From assembly GCF_029207565.1 (NCBI RefSeq), contig NZ_JANCMW010000003.1, positions 186,001 to 250,000 on the forward strand: 64,000 nucleotides of DNA. The letters run 5' to 3'. Position 1 is the stretch's first letter. Each line of letters begins with the position of its first letter. Shown here one piece after another: positions 61,363 through 64,000 of the stretch. This DNA comes from Marinobacter iranensis. GTDB lineage: Bacteria; Pseudomonadota; Gammaproteobacteria; Pseudomonadales; Oleiphilaceae. Position numbers and translations under genes: made by a program. The notes beneath the pieces were generated by a model. The model ran no database searches, had not been told where the DNA came from, and worked only from the letters and a program-made list of their open reading frames with translations.

Positions 61363-62168
61363 GAAAGCCACCGTTTACGGCGTTTGTAATGCTTGATATC
61401 GCGATAACTGCGGGCCTCACCTCCGGCGCCGCCAACGCCCAGGTAGAATTCCTGCACGTCCTCGTTGGCCGTCAGCTTATCGGCCGGGCCGTCTATCACG
61501 ATCTTGCCGTTTTCCATGATGTAGCCATAGCTGGCAATTGCGAGAGAAACCGCGGCATTCTGTTCCACCAGCAAAATGGCAGTGCCCTGCTCCCGGTTGA
61601 TGCGGGCAACAATGGTGAAGATTTCCTCCACCAGCAACGGTGCCAGGCCCAGCGACGGCTCATCCAGCATGATCAGGCCAGGCTGGGCAATCAGGGCCCG
61701 GCCAAGGGCCAGCATTTGCTGCTCCCCACCAGACAGGTATCCCGCCAGCTGTTTGCGGCGCTCTTTCAGCCGTGGAAAGTAGTTGTAGACCAGCTCGTAA
61801 CTGTCGCTCAGGGAGGGTTTGTGGCCGCTGAGCGCGTAGGTCGCGGCGATCAGGTTCTCTTCCACCGTCAGGTCTTCAAACACACGCCGACCCTCCATGA
61901 CATGGAACAACCCGTTGCGCACCAGTTTCTCGGGCGGTGTGCCCTTTACATTCCTGCCCCGGAACCGGACTTCCCCGGCTGTCACTTCGCCGTCTTCCAG
62001 GGTCAGCAGGCCGGAAACACTTTTCAATGTCGTGGATTTACCGGCGCCATTGGAGCCGAGGAGCGCCACAATGGCGCCCTCCGGCACCCGCAGTGACAGG
62101 CCCCGGAGGACCTGCACCGACTTGTTGTAAACCACCTCGATATTATCGATTTCCAGTAAGGCTTCCAT
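61359..62168 (-). CDS. Branched-chain-type ABC transporter ATP-binding protein (LivF family)
   Basis: 269 aa. Walker A GSNGAGKSTTLK, signature LSGGEQQMLALGRALI and Walker B LIMLDEPSLGLAP. Beyond the usual LivF end (about residue 240) there is a 30-residue basic tail, GEARSYRDIKHYKRRKRWLS in its last part, which I associate with LivF proteins encoded beside acyl-CoA synthetases. It is coupled to the ligase gene by a 4-bp overlap and lies 8 bp after the binding-protein gene. Confidence 0.9.
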   Translation of the reverse strand: MEALLEIDNIEVVYNKSVQVLRGLSLRVPEGAIVALLGSNGAGKSTTLKSVSGLLTLEDGEVTAGEVRFRGRNVKGTPPEKLVRNGLFHVMEGRRVFEDLTVEENLIAATYALSGHKPSLSDSYELVYNYFPRLKERRKQLAGYLSGGEQQMLALGRALIAQPGLIMLDEPSLGLAPLLVEEIFTIVARINREQGTAILLVEQNAAVSLAIASYGYIMENGKIVIDGPADKLTANEDVQEFYLGVGGAGGEARSYRDIKHYKRRKRWLS

Positions 62169-62176
62169 ACAGCCCC

Positions 62177-63385
62177 TCAGTCGAGGTGGATCCAGTCCGA
62201 CACCGGCTCGTAACGGCCCGCCTCGGCATTCACCCGCCAGATGCGACCAACCGGGAACGACATGTCCTTCACCGTCACCGGAATACCGATGATGCCGCCG
62301 GTGTCCCAGTCCTCAATGGAGGCCAGTGAGGCGGCCATATTGTCAGCTGTGAGTTCTTTCCCGGCATCGAGGGTACGCTTGACCACTTCAGTCCACACCA
62401 TGGCATTGAACCAGGCCTGCATGTATCCGGTGGGTCGGTAGCCGGCCTCCGGGTCGCTCTTCTCGGCCTGGGCACGAAGGGCATCCAGCATCGGCCCGCT
62501 TTCCTCACTGTCGTAGTAGTTGTAGGGCATCACGCCCATGTAGCCGTCGGCGTCTGCGCCCATTTTGTCGATGATCAGCTTGTCCGAGGACCAGAAGGTG
62601 CCCATGAACTGGGTGTCCAGGCCCATCTGACGCATCTGCACCATGAACTCGTTGATTGGCGACAGCACATAGCCGTGGAACACCACGAAATCCGGGCGAA
62701 CGCGGCGTAGCTTCAGGACTTCCGCCGATACATCCACACTGCCGGGCTTGGTAACAATGTCCTCAACCACCTCAATGCCCAGCTCGGCGGCCCGGGCCTT
62801 GCCATTTTCGATCGGGTCCTTGCCGAACTCGGTATCGCTGTAGACGAAGGCAACTGTTGGCATCTCGCCATCCTTACCCTGGTCTGCGATGTACTCCAGG
62901 ATGATTCCGAACATCTGGCTGTAGCTGGGTCCCGGAATGAACTGATAGGGATATTGCTCGTTATCGGTCAGTGCCGTGGCGAAGGACGCACCACTCATCA
63001 GGGTATCGCCCTGGCTGTTCAGCTCCGAGGCGATGGTTTTCATGAAGCCGGTACTGTCACCGTAGTAGGTGGCCGGCGAATGACTGCCGGAAATCTTCTT
63101 GAAGGCGGCCACCGAACGGTCCACTTCATAGGCGGTGTCTTCCATCACATATTGAACCGGGCGACCATTGATCCCGCCCTGGCTGTTGATCCAGTCGGTA
63201 TAGTCGGTCAGACCGGCGTGGATGTGAATGCCGGCAAACGCAAACACACCGGACAGTGGTATCGAGCCACCGAACACGATGGGCTCCTTGTCCTGGGCCA
63301 TGGCCGGAGCGGCCAGGGTTAACGCTGCCACCAGGCTGCCAAGCCCGGCGAGCCGGCGCCCTTTTTTGAGGATGTTTCTGAACAT
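62177..63385 (-). CDS. Branched-chain-type ABC transporter substrate-binding protein
   Basis: 402 aa, signal peptide about 1-30 (cut after AMA). Type-I periplasmic binding protein of the LivJ class: IVFGGSIPLSGVFAFAGI, NSQGGINGRPVQYVMED, a large two-lobe domain and a C-terminus that closes with WDTGGIIGIPVTVKDMSFPVG. Unlike LivJ for amino acids, this branch (about 400 aa, beside AMP ligases) probably binds a hydrophobic acid. The gene follows livM-like by 68 bp with a good AAGGAG-type site. Confidence 0.87.
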   Translation of the reverse strand: MFRNILKKGRRLAGLGSLVAALTLAAPAMAQDKEPIVFGGSIPLSGVFAFAGIHIHAGLTDYTDWINSQGGINGRPVQYVMEDTAYEVDRSVAAFKKISGSHSPATYYGDSTGFMKTIASELNSQGDTLMSGASFATALTDNEQYPYQFIPGPSYSQMFGIILEYIADQGKDGEMPTVAFVYSDTEFGKDPIENGKARAAELGIEVVEDIVTKPGSVDVSAEVLKLRRVRPDFVVFHGYVLSPINEFMVQMRQMGLDTQFMGTFWSSDKLIIDKMGADADGYMGVMPYNYYDSEESGPMLDALRAQAEKSDPEAGYRPTGYMQAWFNAMVWTEVVKRTLDAGKELTADNMAASLASIEDWDTGGIIGIPVTVKDMSFPVGRIWRVNAEAGRYEPVSDWIHLD

Positions 63386-63453
63386 GTTTGTTCTCCTTGC
63401 TGCTTCTTGTTGGTGTTACTCGGGCTTTCGACAACCAGCCTGTTGAAACACGA

Positions 63454-64000
63454 TTAATTCCGGAACGGCCACAGGCGGAAGAACCGGCGGATGCGATGCC
63501 ATATTTCCGCGAGGCCATGGGGTTCAAAGATCAGGAAGCCCACAATCAGGGCGCCGAAGATAATCTCCAGCATCGGCGACATGAACACCGGGGCGTCCGG
63601 GTAAAAAGGGGTCAGGGCGGCAGTGAGCAGCTTCAGGGCTTCCGGCACCAGCGTCATGAAAGCAGCACCGAGTATGCCGCCCAGCAGGTTACCCATGCCG
63701 CCGACAATTACCGCAGCCAGATAGAAAATCGACATCGACAGCGGGAAGCTCTCCGGCGTCACCACCCGGAAAAAATAGGCGAACAGGCCGCCGGCCACCC
63801 CCGCGTAGAAGGAGCTGAGCGCGAAGGACATCAGCTTGTAGCGCAGCAGGTTAATGCCCAGAATCTCGGCGGAAATATCCCGGTCCCGGATGGCAATAAA
63901 GGCACGACCAATGCGAGTCCGGAATACATTGCGGGCGGCAAACACCATCAGTACCGCCAGCGGCACGATGATGAAATACATCATGAAGTCACTCTGGAAG
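63454..64000 (-). CDS. Branched-chain-type ABC transporter permease, LivM family (partial, 5' part outside window)
   Basis: Only the C-terminal 182 or so residues are present; the frame is open through base 64,000 and an internal Met at 63984 is not the true start, since LivM proteins are usually over 300 aa. RTRIGRAFIAIRDRDISAEI is the LivM/LivH coupling region, followed by SSFYAGVAGGLFAYF and GGMGNLLGGILGAAF. It is upstream in the same operon as the binding protein, LivF and the ligase. livH and livG are expected beyond the window. Confidence 0.9.
   Translation of the reverse strand, partial: FQSDFMMYFIIVPLAVLMVFAARNVFRTRIGRAFIAIRDRDISAEILGINLLRYKLMSFALSSFYAGVAGGLFAYFFRVVTPESFPLSMSIFYLAAVIVGGMGNLLGGILGAAFMTLVPEALKLLTAALTPFYPDAPVFMSPMLEIIFGALIVGFLIFEPHGLAEIWHRIRRFFRLWPFRN

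Noticed and set aside
1..64000. CRISPR array, tRNA or rRNA gene, prophage or complete insertion sequence
   Set aside because: I saw no regularly spaced repeats, cloverleaf-like stretch, phage structural gene or transposase; the only mobile-type unit is the hip module.

Overview
The window looks like a chromosomal segment of a marine or halophilic gammaproteobacterium of the Marinobacter/Halomonas type. This is judged from gene content and protein style, not from a search. It is GC-rich and densely packed. It carries uptake and catabolic systems for marine compounds: polyols, an aromatic acid, choline-O-sulfate, probably DMSP, and formate. I see no rRNA, tRNA, CRISPR array or intact insertion sequence.

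Layout. (1) 1-8,932: aromatic catabolism. A TRAP transporter (dctP and partial dctQ) and a self-sufficient CYP116B-type P450 are on the minus strand. They are divergent from an IclR regulator followed by hmgA, a fumarylacetoacetate hydrolase-family gene and maiA. A lower-GC hpd gene is convergent. A 29-bp near-perfect palindrome lies between the P450 and the IclR gene. (2) 9,393-12,878: a phnD-phnC-phnE-phnE type ABC transporter. It is followed by the N-terminal stub of a HAD phosphatase, cut short where a toxin-first hipA/hipB module begins (13,035-14,682). (3) 14,870-22,642: molybdenum/tungsten handling. A MOT1-type transporter and a HTH + oxyanion-binding regulator are divergent from tupB-tupC-tupA, followed by fdhD, mobA, mobB and moeA. 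(4) 22,643-34,200: formate dehydrogenase region. The minus-strand arm has a four-cluster ferredoxin, a Mrp ATPase, a degenerate biotin/lipoate-ligase-like protein and a DUF6505-like protein. The plus-strand arm has DUF3305, DUF3306, a TorD chaperone, a small Tat protein, fdhA, fdhB, fdhC, a 41-aa membrane protein that is easily missed, and a TusA protein. (5) 34,242-35,855: cytochrome b561, FkbM methyltransferase and DUF3565 genes on the minus strand.

(6) 36,016-47,658: a polyol operon. It has a SorC regulator, an ABC transporter (smoEFGK type), a HAD phosphatase, an SDR polyol dehydrogenase, a P-loop sugar kinase, mannitol 2-dehydrogenase, xylulokinase and transaldolase. Together they would import hexitols and pentitols, oxidise them to ketoses, phosphorylate these and pass them to the pentose phosphate pathway. 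(7) 47,669-57,454: sulfur osmolytes. An 837-aa double class III CoA-transferase has an Asp at residue 602, the position I recall for the catalytic Asp of DddD (DMSP to DMS). It is divergent from a LysR gene. Then come a LysR/choline-sulfatase pair, a BCCT carrier and a SulP anion transporter. (8) 57,470-59,506: a chemoreceptor behind a clear sigma-28 promoter. (9) 59,560-64,000: an acyl-CoA synthetase coupled to a branched-chain-type ABC transporter (livF, binding protein, partial livM).

Recurring structure. Strong hairpins follow the binding-protein gene in two ABC operons (10,399-10,432 and 38,415-38,445), and further hairpins lie between fdhB and fdhC and between betC and the BCCT gene. 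None has a T-tract, so they look like mRNA-stability or differential-expression elements rather than terminators.
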